From contig CAZIJQ010000004.1 of assembly GCA_964539785.1 (NCBI GenBank), positions 34,311-98,310 on the forward strand: 64,000 bases of DNA, in the 5' to 3' direction. Below are positions 19,095 through 26,670 of this stretch, piece by piece. The first letter of the stretch is position 1. Each line of letters opens with the position of its first letter. This DNA is from JABMPO01 sp964539785 (GTDB taxonomy: Bacteria > Fidelibacterota > Marinisomatia > Marinisomatales > TCS56). Under the pieces are notes generated by a model. That model was not told the origin of the DNA and did not search any database. It worked only from the letters and a program-made list of their open reading frames with translations. Both the position numbers and the translations under genes were made by a program.

Positions 19095-19579
19095 CCCGAC
19101 TTATCCTTGGGTACCGGCATGTCCCGATAAAATTGCGGTTCCACATAATCTTTACGCAACGGCCAGCCTTCCCAGTCATCTTCCAGTAGAATTCGACGCA
19201 GATCACGATGCCATTCAAAAACGATTCCATACATATCGTAGGTTTCCCGCTCCAGCCAGTCGGCGGTTCGCCAGATTTTTTCGACTGAAGGCACTGATGG
19301 CTGATCGCGTTCCAGAATTATCTGGACCTCCAACCAATGCCGGTGAGTCATGGAAAAGAAATTATAACGCACCTCAAGATTATTTTCCGGTCCATTATCC
19401 ACCCCGGTAATACAGTGTAAAGAATCAAATTTCAGTTCATCTGCGGCAGCAATAAACTCCGCTACCGGTAACCAGCTCTCGGATTTTACAATCAACGCAT
19501 TTGCTGTTTCTTCTGGCTGACCAATTTCCAGATCCGGGAATTTCGCGGAAATTAACTGATAAATTTCTTCAAACGTCAT
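19085..19579 (-). CDS. nuoC: NADH-quinone oxidoreductase subunit C
   Basis: This 30-kDa-type subunit has 164 residues. It shows the signature [20 protein letters not shown] followed by [22 protein letters not shown], of which the ERE-x-YDM-x-G and LRRIL-x-x-DDW cores are diagnostic. The start overlaps the nuoB stop (ATGA). It forms the peripheral arm with NuoB, NuoD and NuoI. Confidence 0.97.
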   Translation of the reverse strand: MTFEEIYQLISAKFPDLEIGQPEETANALIVKSESWLPVAEFIAAADELKFDSLHCITGVDNGPENNLEVRYNFFSMTHRHWLEVQIILERDQPSVPSVEKIWRTADWLERETYDMYGIVFEWHRDLRRILLEDDWEGWPLRKDYVEPQFYRDMPVPKDKSGWE

Positions 19580-20067
19580 TGCAGCTTCGCGGACAGTGGT
19601 TTTTCGTGACGGATTTTCTCCTGCAGTTTCAATAATCCTTCTATCAGGGATTCAGGTCGTGGCGGACAACCGGGAATGTATACATCAACCGGAATAATTA
19701 AGTCGACGCCTTTTAACACATGGTAACCATGTTGCCAGTAGGGTCCGCCGCTGGTGGCACAACTGCCCATGGAAATAACATATTTGGGATCGGCCATCTG
19801 TTCATACAAACGTTTTATTCTGGTAGCCATCTTCAGGGTTACGGTGCCAGATACGATCATTACATCGGCCTGGCGTGGTGATGAACGCGGCATCATTCCG
19901 ATTCGTTCCAAATCATGGCGACTGGCGGCGGTTGCCATCATTTCTATGGCGCAACAGGCTAATCCAAATTGAAAATACCAGGGCGAAGTGGAACGAGCCC
20001 AACTGATAAGTTTATCTAGCGAGCCCACAATTATATTATCGAAATTTTGGGGTGTTTGTTGATCCAT
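19576..20067 (-). CDS. nuoB: NADH-quinone oxidoreductase subunit B (N2 cluster)
   Basis: NuoB holds the terminal 4Fe-4S cluster N2 that reduces quinone. The 163-residue protein has the tandem cysteines in [11 protein letters not shown], the third in [13 protein letters not shown] and the fourth in [12 protein letters not shown], so all four ligands are present. The start forms a TAATG overlap with the nuoA stop. Confidence 0.98.
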   Translation of the reverse strand: MDQQTPQNFDNIIVGSLDKLISWARSTSPWYFQFGLACCAIEMMATAASRHDLERIGMMPRSSPRQADVMIVSGTVTLKMATRIKRLYEQMADPKYVISMGSCATSGGPYWQHGYHVLKGVDLIIPVDVYIPGCPPRPESLIEGLLKLQEKIRHEKPLSAKLQ

Positions 20068-20495
20068 TAGAAATTTCTATCAGAATTTGGGTCTTCAGCG
20101 AAGCGGCGATATCGCCCCCGGGCGTTTTTCAGATTAAGTTTTACCCAATCCAAATCCCCTTTGCGCCAAACGTAGGCCAGTCCCACTAGTAATATCACTA
20201 AAAATATTCCCATCTCAACCATGGCCAACCAACCCAGTTCCCGGAAGACGACCGCCCAGGGAAACAGAAAGACTACTTCCACATCAAAGATCAAAAAAAC
20301 CAGGGCGATAATATAAAATCGTATATTGAATTGTACCCAGGCTGACCCTTCCGGTTCTTCGCCACATTCATAGGTAGACTGCTTGAGTTTGGAAGGATTG
20401 GATGGTGCCAGCAGCTTTTGTAGCCACAGGGCAACCATGAGTAGGATTATACCCAGGATTGTGAAAGCCAGTACTGTTCCGTAGTCGAGATACAC
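20067..20495 (-). CDS. nuoA: NADH-quinone oxidoreductase subunit A
   Basis: This first gene of the nuo operon encodes a 142-residue, three-helix membrane subunit with the conserved [12 protein letters not shown] loop and [15 protein letters not shown]. The start is a GTG at 20495 with no visible ribosome binding site. A basic hydrophilic C-terminal tail (about 25 residues after WRKGDLDW) is longer than in many homologues. Confidence 0.95.
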   Translation of the reverse strand: MYLDYGTVLAFTILGIILLMVALWLQKLLAPSNPSKLKQSTYECGEEPEGSAWVQFNIRFYIIALVFLIFDVEVVFLFPWAVVFRELGWLAMVEMGIFLVILLVGLAYVWRKGDLDWVKLNLKNARGRYRRFAEDPNSDRNF

Positions 20496-20521
20496 AAGTA
20501 TTAGTTCAAATTATGAAGCAG

Positions 20522-20551
20522 AATTTACCCTGTGAGTTTTCCGCCAGTCAA
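20522..20551 (-). promoter_or_regulatory. candidate sigma70-like promoter for the nuo operon
   Basis: On the minus strand, TTGACT (20551-20546) and TAAATT (20527-20522) are spaced by 18 bp and lie about 27 bp before the nuoA GTG. This resembles -35 and -10 boxes with a short leader. The rest of the 220-bp divergent region between nuoA and the proline dehydrogenase gene shows no other strong element. Confidence 0.35.
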
Positions 20552-20716
20552 GGCAAAGTTAAGGATATCACTTTACATTTTTCCAATTGTAGAGCACAGT
20601 AAAATTTTCCCTTTCATAGATAGGAAAAAAGCTGATATATCATCACAATCAGTGGCTAAATTCTGTACTAAAATATCTAATAGGACAGTCTAAATCACTA
20701 CAAAATCAGGTGCCAT

Positions 20717-21628
20717 ATGAATCTCCTAAATAAATTCATCGCTACTGTGATACCATTTTTTCCGCGGTTTCTTGTCCGACCATTTGCCAAACCCTATGTC
20801 GCCGGTGAAAGCCTTACCGAAGCAATTGAAAAAGTCAAAATATTGAATCAGCAGGGCTACGTCGTCACCATGGATATTCTGGGCGAACACGTGAGTGATA
20901 AAACGGAAGCGGTTGCAGTCAAAGACAGCTATCTGGAATTGCTTCAAACCATCAAGTCTGCCGGAATAACCGGCACTATATCGTTCAAACTAACGCACCT
21001 GGGTTTGGAACTTGACCAAGAGTTGGCACTGAAAAATACTCTGGAAATTGTTAGAACAGCCCGCGATTTAGCTATTCCCGTTACAATAGATATGGAGAAC
21101 TCTCCCTATACTGATATTACTATTGAAATCTACCAGCAAGCCCAGGCCGAGTTCAACAAGGTGGGTATGGTTCTACAGGCCTATTTATATCGTAGTGTCG
21201 ATGACATTAAAGCGCTAGATTCTGCTGATTTTCGGGTTAGAGTTTGTAAAGGGATTTATCGTGAATCACCGGAAATTGCTATTCAGGATCGTATGGAAAT
21301 CAACGATAGTTTCACCAAAATGACCCATTCGTTACTTAAGGGTGAGGGATTTGCCGAAATTGCGACTCATGATCGAGGACTTATGGACGATTTGGTCACC
21401 TGGATCGAACAAAATAATATTCCTAAAGACCGCTTTGAATTTCAAGTATTACACGGCGTACCCATGGGAAAGCGGTTAGAAAGATTAATGGAAAAAGGGT
21501 ATGCGGTCCGAATTTATGTACCATTTGGGGATGCCTGGTTTGATTATTCGGTTCGGCGGCTTAAGGAAAATCCCAACATGGCCGGCTATATAATTAGTAA
21601 CCTGTTCAAGCGCTGGATATCCAATTAA
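20717..21628 (+). CDS. proline dehydrogenase, monofunctional
   Basis: This 303-residue FAD enzyme oxidises proline to pyrroline-5-carboxylate and passes electrons to quinone at the membrane. Motifs of the PutA/PRODH barrel are visible in order: TMDILGEHV, TIDMENS, AYLYRS, RVCKGIYRE, EIATHDRGL, EFQVLHGVP and YVPFGDAWFDYSVRRLKENP. An AGGTG ribosome binding site stands just before the ATG. No P5C dehydrogenase lies in the window, so the second step is encoded elsewhere. Confidence 0.95.
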   Translation: MNLLNKFIATVIPFFPRFLVRPFAKPYVAGESLTEAIEKVKILNQQGYVVTMDILGEHVSDKTEAVAVKDSYLELLQTIKSAGITGTISFKLTHLGLELDQELALKNTLEIVRTARDLAIPVTIDMENSPYTDITIEIYQQAQAEFNKVGMVLQAYLYRSVDDIKALDSADFRVRVCKGIYRESPEIAIQDRMEINDSFTKMTHSLLKGEGFAEIATHDRGLMDDLVTWIEQNNIPKDRFEFQVLHGVPMGKRLERLMEKGYAVRIYVPFGDAWFDYSVRRLKENPNMAGYIISNLFKRWISN

Positions 21629-21650
21629 AAAACTGTATTTGGAGACAACT

Positions 21651-22079
21651 ATGAATGAACCGGAAACGATCAAACAAATCTTAGCAATGAAATATATTGC
21701 AATAGTCGGATTGTCATATAAACCGGGGCGACCCAGCAATAACGTGGGCGCTTATCTCAAAGCCCAGGGCTACACGATCATTCCGGTCAATCCCGGTCAG
21801 GATGAAATCCTTGGTGAGAAATCCTATCCCCAACTGGATAAAATACCGTTTGAAGTTGATGTTGTTGACATATTCCGACGCTCGGAACACGTGGCACCAA
21901 TTATCGATAAAGCAATTGAAATCGGCGCTAAAGCGGTCTGGCTACAGGATGGTGTTATTGATAAAAACGCTGCCAAGAAAGCCGAGGATGCCGGACTGAT
22001 GGTGGTAATGGATGACTGTATGTTACGGCAACATAAAGCCCTAAGCGATCCCGACTATGCACCAGCCTGTGAAATCTGA
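21651..22079 (+). CDS. CoA-binding domain protein, YccU type
   Basis: This small Rossmann-fold protein of about 142 residues has IAIVGLSYKPGRPSNNVGAYL near the N-terminus (key elements GLS and RPSN), then IIPVNPG, VDVVDIFRRSEHV, AKAVWLQDGV and a terminal DDCMLRQH. These fit the CoA_binding_2 family. Its biochemical role is not established. The ATG at 21651 has a GGAG ribosome binding site and follows the proline dehydrogenase stop by 22 bp, so they are likely co-transcribed. Confidence 0.88.
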   Translation: MNEPETIKQILAMKYIAIVGLSYKPGRPSNNVGAYLKAQGYTIIPVNPGQDEILGEKSYPQLDKIPFEVDVVDIFRRSEHVAPIIDKAIEIGAKAVWLQDGVIDKNAAKKAEDAGLMVVMDDCMLRQHKALSDPDYAPACEI

Positions 22080-22145
22080 TCGAACCAGATTTTAGCCCCT
22101 CCCATAATCTGACGGTCTGCTAAGTTAATTATACTTCACAACAGC

Positions 22146-23030
22146 TTAATTATCCCCTCGGCGTCCCCAACCCATTTTGGCTCTCAGGGTCTGAAAATAA
22201 TTACTGTCATCAAAAACAATCATTTGAATCTTATATTCTGCCTTATTTATTACTACCCGCTGTTGGTCAGTTAAATATTCGATTAATTGCCCGTCAACCG
22301 TAACAGCCATTTCCTCTGTATTTTTTTCTGGAAAAGAGATCTTCAGTTCCATATTATCATTTAATACAAGGGGGCGATAATTAAGACTATGGGGACAGAT
22401 TGGCGCTATTACAATCGCCCCCAAGCCCGGAACTACGATCGGTCCGCCAGCAGCTAAGGCATACGCAGTGGAGCCAGTAGGAGTAGCGACAATCAAGCCG
22501 TCAGCTTTGTAAGCGGCCACAAACCGGCCATCAGCCTCCAATTGGGTAGAAATCATTCGATGCGATTTACCTTTATCGATAACGATATCATTCAAAGCAC
22601 TAAATTGCCGGACCTGATCACCGTTTTGTACCAAACAATTGAGTATCATGCGCGACTGGATCTGAAAACTCCCGGCTGCCACCTGGTCTAACCGCAGATA
22701 AAATTCCTTAACTGTCACTTCCGCCAGAAAACCCAGATCACCGAGATGAATTCCCAAAATTGGAATCTCACGTCCACCAACAGCGCGCGCTGCCGATAAG
22801 ATCGTACCATCGCCCCCCAAGGTGAGAACGAAATCAACCTTAAAAAAATCATCAGCGCTGCCGATCACCTGGTAGGAGTATTCCGGCTTAGGATTACTAT
22901 CAGTGATAATTTTTTTAGTAAGGAATATTTCAATTCCATTTGATTTTGCCCAAGCGACTATACCGGGCAATAATTCCCAGAATGCCGGCTTATCGGTATT
23001 AGCCCAGATTGCAAATCGTTTGGGACGCAT
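22146..23030 (-). CDS. nadK: NAD kinase
   Basis: This enzyme phosphorylates NAD to NADP. The 294-residue protein has the family LTLGGDGTILSAAR motif, ILGIHLGDLGFLAE, LNDIVIDKG, and the ADGLIVATPTGSTAYALAAGGPI segment (NAD-binding TPTGSTAY). It overlaps the xseB stop in a TAATG arrangement. Length is normal. Confidence 0.97.
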   Translation of the reverse strand: MRPKRFAIWANTDKPAFWELLPGIVAWAKSNGIEIFLTKKIITDSNPKPEYSYQVIGSADDFFKVDFVLTLGGDGTILSAARAVGGREIPILGIHLGDLGFLAEVTVKEFYLRLDQVAAGSFQIQSRMILNCLVQNGDQVRQFSALNDIVIDKGKSHRMISTQLEADGRFVAAYKADGLIVATPTGSTAYALAAGGPIVVPGLGAIVIAPICPHSLNYRPLVLNDNMELKISFPEKNTEEMAVTVDGQLIEYLTDQQRVVINKAEYKIQMIVFDDSNYFQTLRAKMGWGRRGDN

Positions 23031-23260
23031 TACTCCAGGTCCTCAAGTTCAAATTCGCCGGTACTATTTTTAACCAGCGTTTTAATCTTTTCTTCAGCCG
23101 TCTGAAGCTGATCTCGGCAACCCTTGGTTAGCGCGATCCCTTCTTCAAATAACTGGATATTTTCATCCAGTGTCAACTCACCGCTTTCAAGTTTGCTCAC
23201 AATGGTTTCCAGTTTGTTAAAAGCTTCCTCAAAAGGGATGATCTTTGCTTTTTTACTCAT
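23030..23260 (-). CDS. xseB: exodeoxyribonuclease VII small subunit
   Basis: This 76-residue subunit has the family pattern FEEAFNKLETIVSKLESGELTLDENI..FEEGIALTKGC, with the cores LESGELTLDE and FEEGI. A helical coiled protein, it binds XseA to make an exonuclease for single-stranded DNA. An AGGT ribosome binding site precedes the ATG. It lies between xseA and nadK. Confidence 0.96.
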   Translation of the reverse strand: MSKKAKIIPFEEAFNKLETIVSKLESGELTLDENIQLFEEGIALTKGCRDQLQTAEEKIKTLVKNSTGEFELEDLE

Positions 23261-23281
23261 ATTGAACCTGTAATGGTAATT

Positions 23282-24496
23282 TTATTTTTTTGCCTCTGCC
23301 CCAACAGTTTTGCGAGCACTAATTGCACCAGCTGCCAATTGTAATGAAAACTCTTCGTCTATAGCTAGGTCATCAGGATTTCGAATAATCCGGTTATCGG
23401 ATTTCCTGGTGGCCAAGGCATAGCCCCGTATTAGAATCGCCCCAGGATTAAGTGCCGTCAATCGCTGGGAATAAGTATTAACCTGTTCCTGCCACAACTG
23501 CAGTTTTAGCAGGGGGGTTCTGACCAATTCTCGTTCTAAGCGTTCGAAGCGCTCTTGCCAGTGATCCAGCAGCTGGCGCGGCTGCCGGAACCCGTAACGG
23601 GCTGTCAGATGATCGAGATTCTGCTGATAGCGCTCAACTGATCGATCCATGGAACGGATAATCCGTTCCTGGTAATAATCCAGATTGCCAGCGATCTCAG
23701 TCAGCGCAGGCGCTGCCAATTCTGCCGCCGCCGATGGAGTTGAGGCTCGCAGATCAGCCACTAAATCGATGATTGTAGTATCAGTTTCATGTCCGACGGC
23801 TGCAATAACCGGGATTTTGCAATCAGCCACAGCTCGAGCTACCAATTCCTCATTAAAAGGCCACAGATCTTCCAGAGATCCGCCACCGCGGCCAACAATT
23901 ATTAGATCAACATCAGAATATGCGCTAAAATCCTGCACAGCATCCGCAATATCGCTGGCAGCGGCCGTTCCCTGAACAATTGCCGGACGTAATATCAGTT
24001 GAACATAGGGCGCTCGCCGCTGCAAAATCTGGGTAATATCTCTGATTGCCGCCCCGGTTGGTGAGGTGATTATCCCGATCTTCCGGGGATAGGGAGGCAT
24101 TTGCTGTTTTATTTCGTCAGCAAATAATCCTTCAGCTGACAATTTCTTTTTCAACGCTTCGAAAGCCAGATACAGCGTTCCGGTTCCAGCCGGCTCCATG
24201 CGAGTGCCGATTATCTGGTAATAGCCACGCTGTTCATAAACTGCCAAACGTCCCTGCAACAGAACCTGCATTCCGTTTTCTGGCCGAAATGGTAAATACA
24301 GGTTATTCCCCTTAAAAATAACAGCTTTAATCTCTGATTTCTGGTCTTTAAGTGTAAAATACATGTGCCCGGATCGATGATGAATGAAATTGGAAATCTC
24401 ACCTGATACCCAGACAGACGGAAACTGATTCTCGAGGGATTGCTTAATGAGTTGCGTCAATTCACTGACGCTGTAGGTAGTACTGTTATTAATCAC
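23282..24496 (-). CDS. xseA: exodeoxyribonuclease VII large subunit
   Basis: The large subunit has an N-terminal OB domain (YSVSELTQLIKQSLENQF, FPSVWVSGEISNFIHHRSGHMYF), then the catalytic core with IGIITSPTGAAIRDI, DLIIVGRGGGSLEDLWPFNEE and AAVGHETDTTI. A GTG at 24496 is chosen as start. It overlaps the nuclease stop codon and yields about 404 residues beginning with the OB domain. The frame is open 68 codons further upstream, but that part translates to a Cys-rich sequence that is merely the other frame of the S1/P1 nuclease gene. Confidence 0.94.
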   Translation of the reverse strand: MINNSTTYSVSELTQLIKQSLENQFPSVWVSGEISNFIHHRSGHMYFTLKDQKSEIKAVIFKGNNLYLPFRPENGMQVLLQGRLAVYEQRGYYQIIGTRMEPAGTGTLYLAFEALKKKLSAEGLFADEIKQQMPPYPRKIGIITSPTGAAIRDITQILQRRAPYVQLILRPAIVQGTAAASDIADAVQDFSAYSDVDLIIVGRGGGSLEDLWPFNEELVARAVADCKIPVIAAVGHETDTTIIDLVADLRASTPSAAAELAAPALTEIAGNLDYYQERIIRSMDRSVERYQQNLDHLTARYGFRQPRQLLDHWQERFERLERELVRTPLLKLQLWQEQVNTYSQRLTALNPGAILIRGYALATRKSDNRIIRNPDDLAIDEEFSLQLAAGAISARKTVGAEAKK

Positions 24497-25361
24497 CGCT
24501 ATTGGGAGGAGTGGGACGGCCAGCCTGATCCCAGCAATAATACCAGAACCCGGCAACCATAACAGTAGCTTCTTCCATCCGACTCCGAGCGCATTCTCCT
24601 GATTCCTGATACAGCAATTCAAGATAATTACTGCTCGATGGCAAAGGTTCGTAGCTTTGCAACAGCTTTTTAATTTCCACAGGTTGCTCAGCCCGCGCAA
24701 CCGAATCAGCCCTTAAAATGATTCCATGGGCAGTATATGATTCGCGAATAATCTTGAAACAAGTATCCAGAGGATTATCGATGACCGGATAAGAAGGAGC
24801 CTGAGGGAGTTTTTTGATATATTTATCCACCATGGAAACTTCCCAATGAAAATGGACACCCTTATTCCCGGTTAACTGGCCGTTATAGTTTTCGACAACA
24901 TGCAGCGGCATATGTAAATCTGCCACATAATGTCCCAATGCTGCCAGTGGAATTAAAACATTCGACCATTGATCATTTTTTATTAATTCGATGACTTTGT
25001 CGGAATATTCTACTATATAATAGGGACAGATACCTCGCTGTTGGACATTTTTCTGGCCAAATTTGGCAACTAATTGTTGTTCAGTTTCAGGTAAATCAGC
25101 AAAAGGATAATCACCATACAGATCAGCATCGAAATAATGACGATAACCTTCGTTGTCATCATCAATTTTCCAATTGTCCGGATCGGGACCATGTTCAGCC
25201 AGGGTATCGGCATAATACGCCAGGAATACACCAAAATCGCCGTCTACCGATCGGGCGGCGGCCCCATTAATTAATTTATGACCTTCACTTCCCCAACCAT
25301 GAGCAAAATTGCCCATGGCCAGGAAAATGAAAATATAGGTATTTAGAATCCAGCGTCCCAT
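24489..25361 (-). CDS. S1/P1-type nuclease (zinc-dependent, secreted)
   Basis: The 290-residue protein has a signal peptide ending before HGWGSEGHK, which leaves Trp and His near the mature N-terminus as in the trinuclear-zinc S1/P1 nuclease and phospholipase C fold. Other expected zinc ligands appear in RHYFDAD, ALGHYVADLHMPLHV and HFHWE. Such enzymes cleave single-stranded nucleic acid or remove 3' phosphates in the periplasm. Its stop overlaps the proposed GTG start of xseA, so a periplasmic nuclease and a cytoplasmic exonuclease are in one transcript. Phospholipase C activity cannot be excluded. Confidence 0.87.
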   Translation of the reverse strand: MGRWILNTYIFIFLAMGNFAHGWGSEGHKLINGAAARSVDGDFGVFLAYYADTLAEHGPDPDNWKIDDDNEGYRHYFDADLYGDYPFADLPETEQQLVAKFGQKNVQQRGICPYYIVEYSDKVIELIKNDQWSNVLIPLAALGHYVADLHMPLHVVENYNGQLTGNKGVHFHWEVSMVDKYIKKLPQAPSYPVIDNPLDTCFKIIRESYTAHGIILRADSVARAEQPVEIKKLLQSYEPLPSSSNYLELLYQESGECARSRMEEATVMVAGFWYYCWDQAGRPTPPNSGD

Positions 25362-25373
25362 GGACGGCTGTTT

Positions 25374-25469
25374 TTAGCGATTCTTTTTCTTATGTCGATT
25401 TGCACGCAAGCGTTTTTTGCGCTTATGCGTCGAAATCTTACGCTTCTTGCGTTTTTTTCCGCAGGGCAT
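25374..25469 (-). CDS. 31-residue basic AURKAIP1/COX24-type (mS38-like) protein
   Basis: A frame of only 31 codons starts MPCGKKRKKRKISTHK and continues KRLRANRHKKKNR. It is made almost wholly of Lys and Arg. The MPCGKKRK..THKRKKRLR..RHKKK pattern is that of the short AURKAIP1/COX24-domain proteins of Bacteroidetes-related genomes, related to mitochondrial ribosomal protein mS38. It is inferred to bind rRNA in the small subunit. A GAGGT ribosome binding site stands 4 bp before the ATG, supporting real translation. It lies between HU and the S1/P1 nuclease gene. Confidence 0.85.
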   Translation of the reverse strand: MPCGKKRKKRKISTHKRKKRLRANRHKKKNR

Positions 25470-25478
25470 ATAACCTCT

Positions 25479-25769
25479 TTATTTGTTCATTATAGTTTCA
25501 TTAACCACTGTTCGCATCCGCTTGGACGGCTTAAAAGTGGGTACATAACGTTCCGGTAATTGTATTGCTCCACCCGTCACCGGGTTACGAGCGGTTTTGG
25601 GAAGCCGGTGTTTTACGCCAAATGTTCCAAAACCACGTAATTCAACCCGCTCGTTACGGGCTAAAGCTTCAATAATTGTTGTCATGATACCGGCCATGAC
25701 CGTTTCGGTTTCAACCTTGGTTAATCCCGTAGCTGCTGCTACCTGGTTGATAATTTCCTGTTTAGTCAT
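25479..25769 (-). CDS. HU/IHF family DNA-binding protein
   Basis: This 96-residue nucleoid protein has the HU core: TKQEIINQVAAATGL at the N-terminus, VELRGFGTFGVKHR, and the beta-arm region with TARNPVTGG that inserts into the minor groove. A C-terminal VPTFKPSKRMRTVVN follows. HU and IHF subunits cannot be separated from sequence alone. It lies 2 bp after sppA and was probably co-transcribed with it. Confidence 0.96.
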   Translation of the reverse strand: MTKQEIINQVAAATGLTKVETETVMAGIMTTIIEALARNERVELRGFGTFGVKHRLPKTARNPVTGGAIQLPERYVPTFKPSKRMRTVVNETIMNK

Positions 25770-25770
25770 C

Positions 25771-26670
25771 CTACTTCCCTCGCCAGCGATAAACTGGCAT
25801 GCTATTGAACCAACTGACAGCAGATTGCCCGCTACTCCCCATCAATAATTCCATTAAACCGGTGCGACGATGTTTAATTTCGAAAGTTTTCGGTTTACCA
25901 ATGATATTACCCAGTTGACCCGCTAGTTTTAGGGCATCTTCCAACGTTCCAAGACTATCAATCAAACCCAGTGTCAGTGACTGGGTTCCTGTATAAACGC
26001 GACCGTCGGCCAGATCCATTACCGTGTTAAGATCAAGCGCTCTCTCATCAACTACCACATCGATAAATTGTCCATGTAAATTGCTAACTATGTCCTGGAA
26101 ATACTGCCGATCCTGTTCGGTAGCTTCCCTGCTACCAGACCCGGCATCTTTGAGCTTGCCACTTTTTACAGTCTCGATACTGAGACCGATTTTATCTAAT
26201 AATTCAACTGCCACCGGGTATTCCATAATCACACCAATACTGCCGGTTACAGTACCTTTATTAGCCATAATAACACTGGATCCCAAAGCAATATAATATC
26301 CGCCTGAAGCAGCAACGCTGCTCATTGAGGTAACTACCGGTTTAATCGCCCGCACTGACCGTAGTTTTTCATAAATTTCCTGAGATGGTGCGATGGCGCC
26401 CCCGGGACTGTTAATCCGCACCAGGATCGCTTTAATGTCGTTTCGTTCGGATAAAGCATCAAGGTCTTCCACCACAATCCGAGAAGACATGATGGGACCT
26501 TCAATCCGTACCAAGCCAACTTTATCACCTACGCTGAATCCGTCATCACCCGAGGCCAGGTCAACAATACGCAGGATTAAAAATATTACCACGATCACGG
26601 AAATCACGATCCAGACCCAGCGATTGGTGCTGCGTGGTGGTTTTGGTCTTTTTATCCTTTGGGCATCCAT
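25771..26670 (-). CDS. sppA: signal peptide peptidase SppA, 36K type
   Basis: This S49 serine protease degrades cleaved signal peptides in the membrane. The 299-residue protein has one N-terminal membrane helix (about 18-34), RINSPGGAIAPSQEIYEKL, the nucleophile Ser122 in SSVAASGGYY, and the likely general base Lys174 in KSGKLKDAGS. The 52-residue distance between them matches the short-form enzymes. The start lies 19 bp inside the preceding gene. Confidence 0.95.
   Translation of the reverse strand: MDAQRIKRPKPPRSTNRWVWIVISVIVVIFLILRIVDLASGDDGFSVGDKVGLVRIEGPIMSSRIVVEDLDALSERNDIKAILVRINSPGGAIAPSQEIYEKLRSVRAIKPVVTSMSSVAASGGYYIALGSSVIMANKGTVTGSIGVIMEYPVAVELLDKIGLSIETVKSGKLKDAGSGSREATEQDRQYFQDIVSNLHGQFIDVVVDERALDLNTVMDLADGRVYTGTQSLTLGLIDSLGTLEDALKLAGQLGNIIGKPKTFEIKHRRTGLMELLMGSSGQSAVSWFNSMPVYRWRGK

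Noticed and set aside
22080..22145. terminator between the convergent CoA-binding gene and nadK
   Set aside because: Only a weak CAGATT/AATCTG pair around a 14-base loop was seen, with no T-run; too weak to list.
24497..24700. upstream extension of xseA to an ATG at 24700
   Set aside because: The added 68 residues are just the alternate frame of the S1/P1 nuclease gene and do not look like an OB domain.
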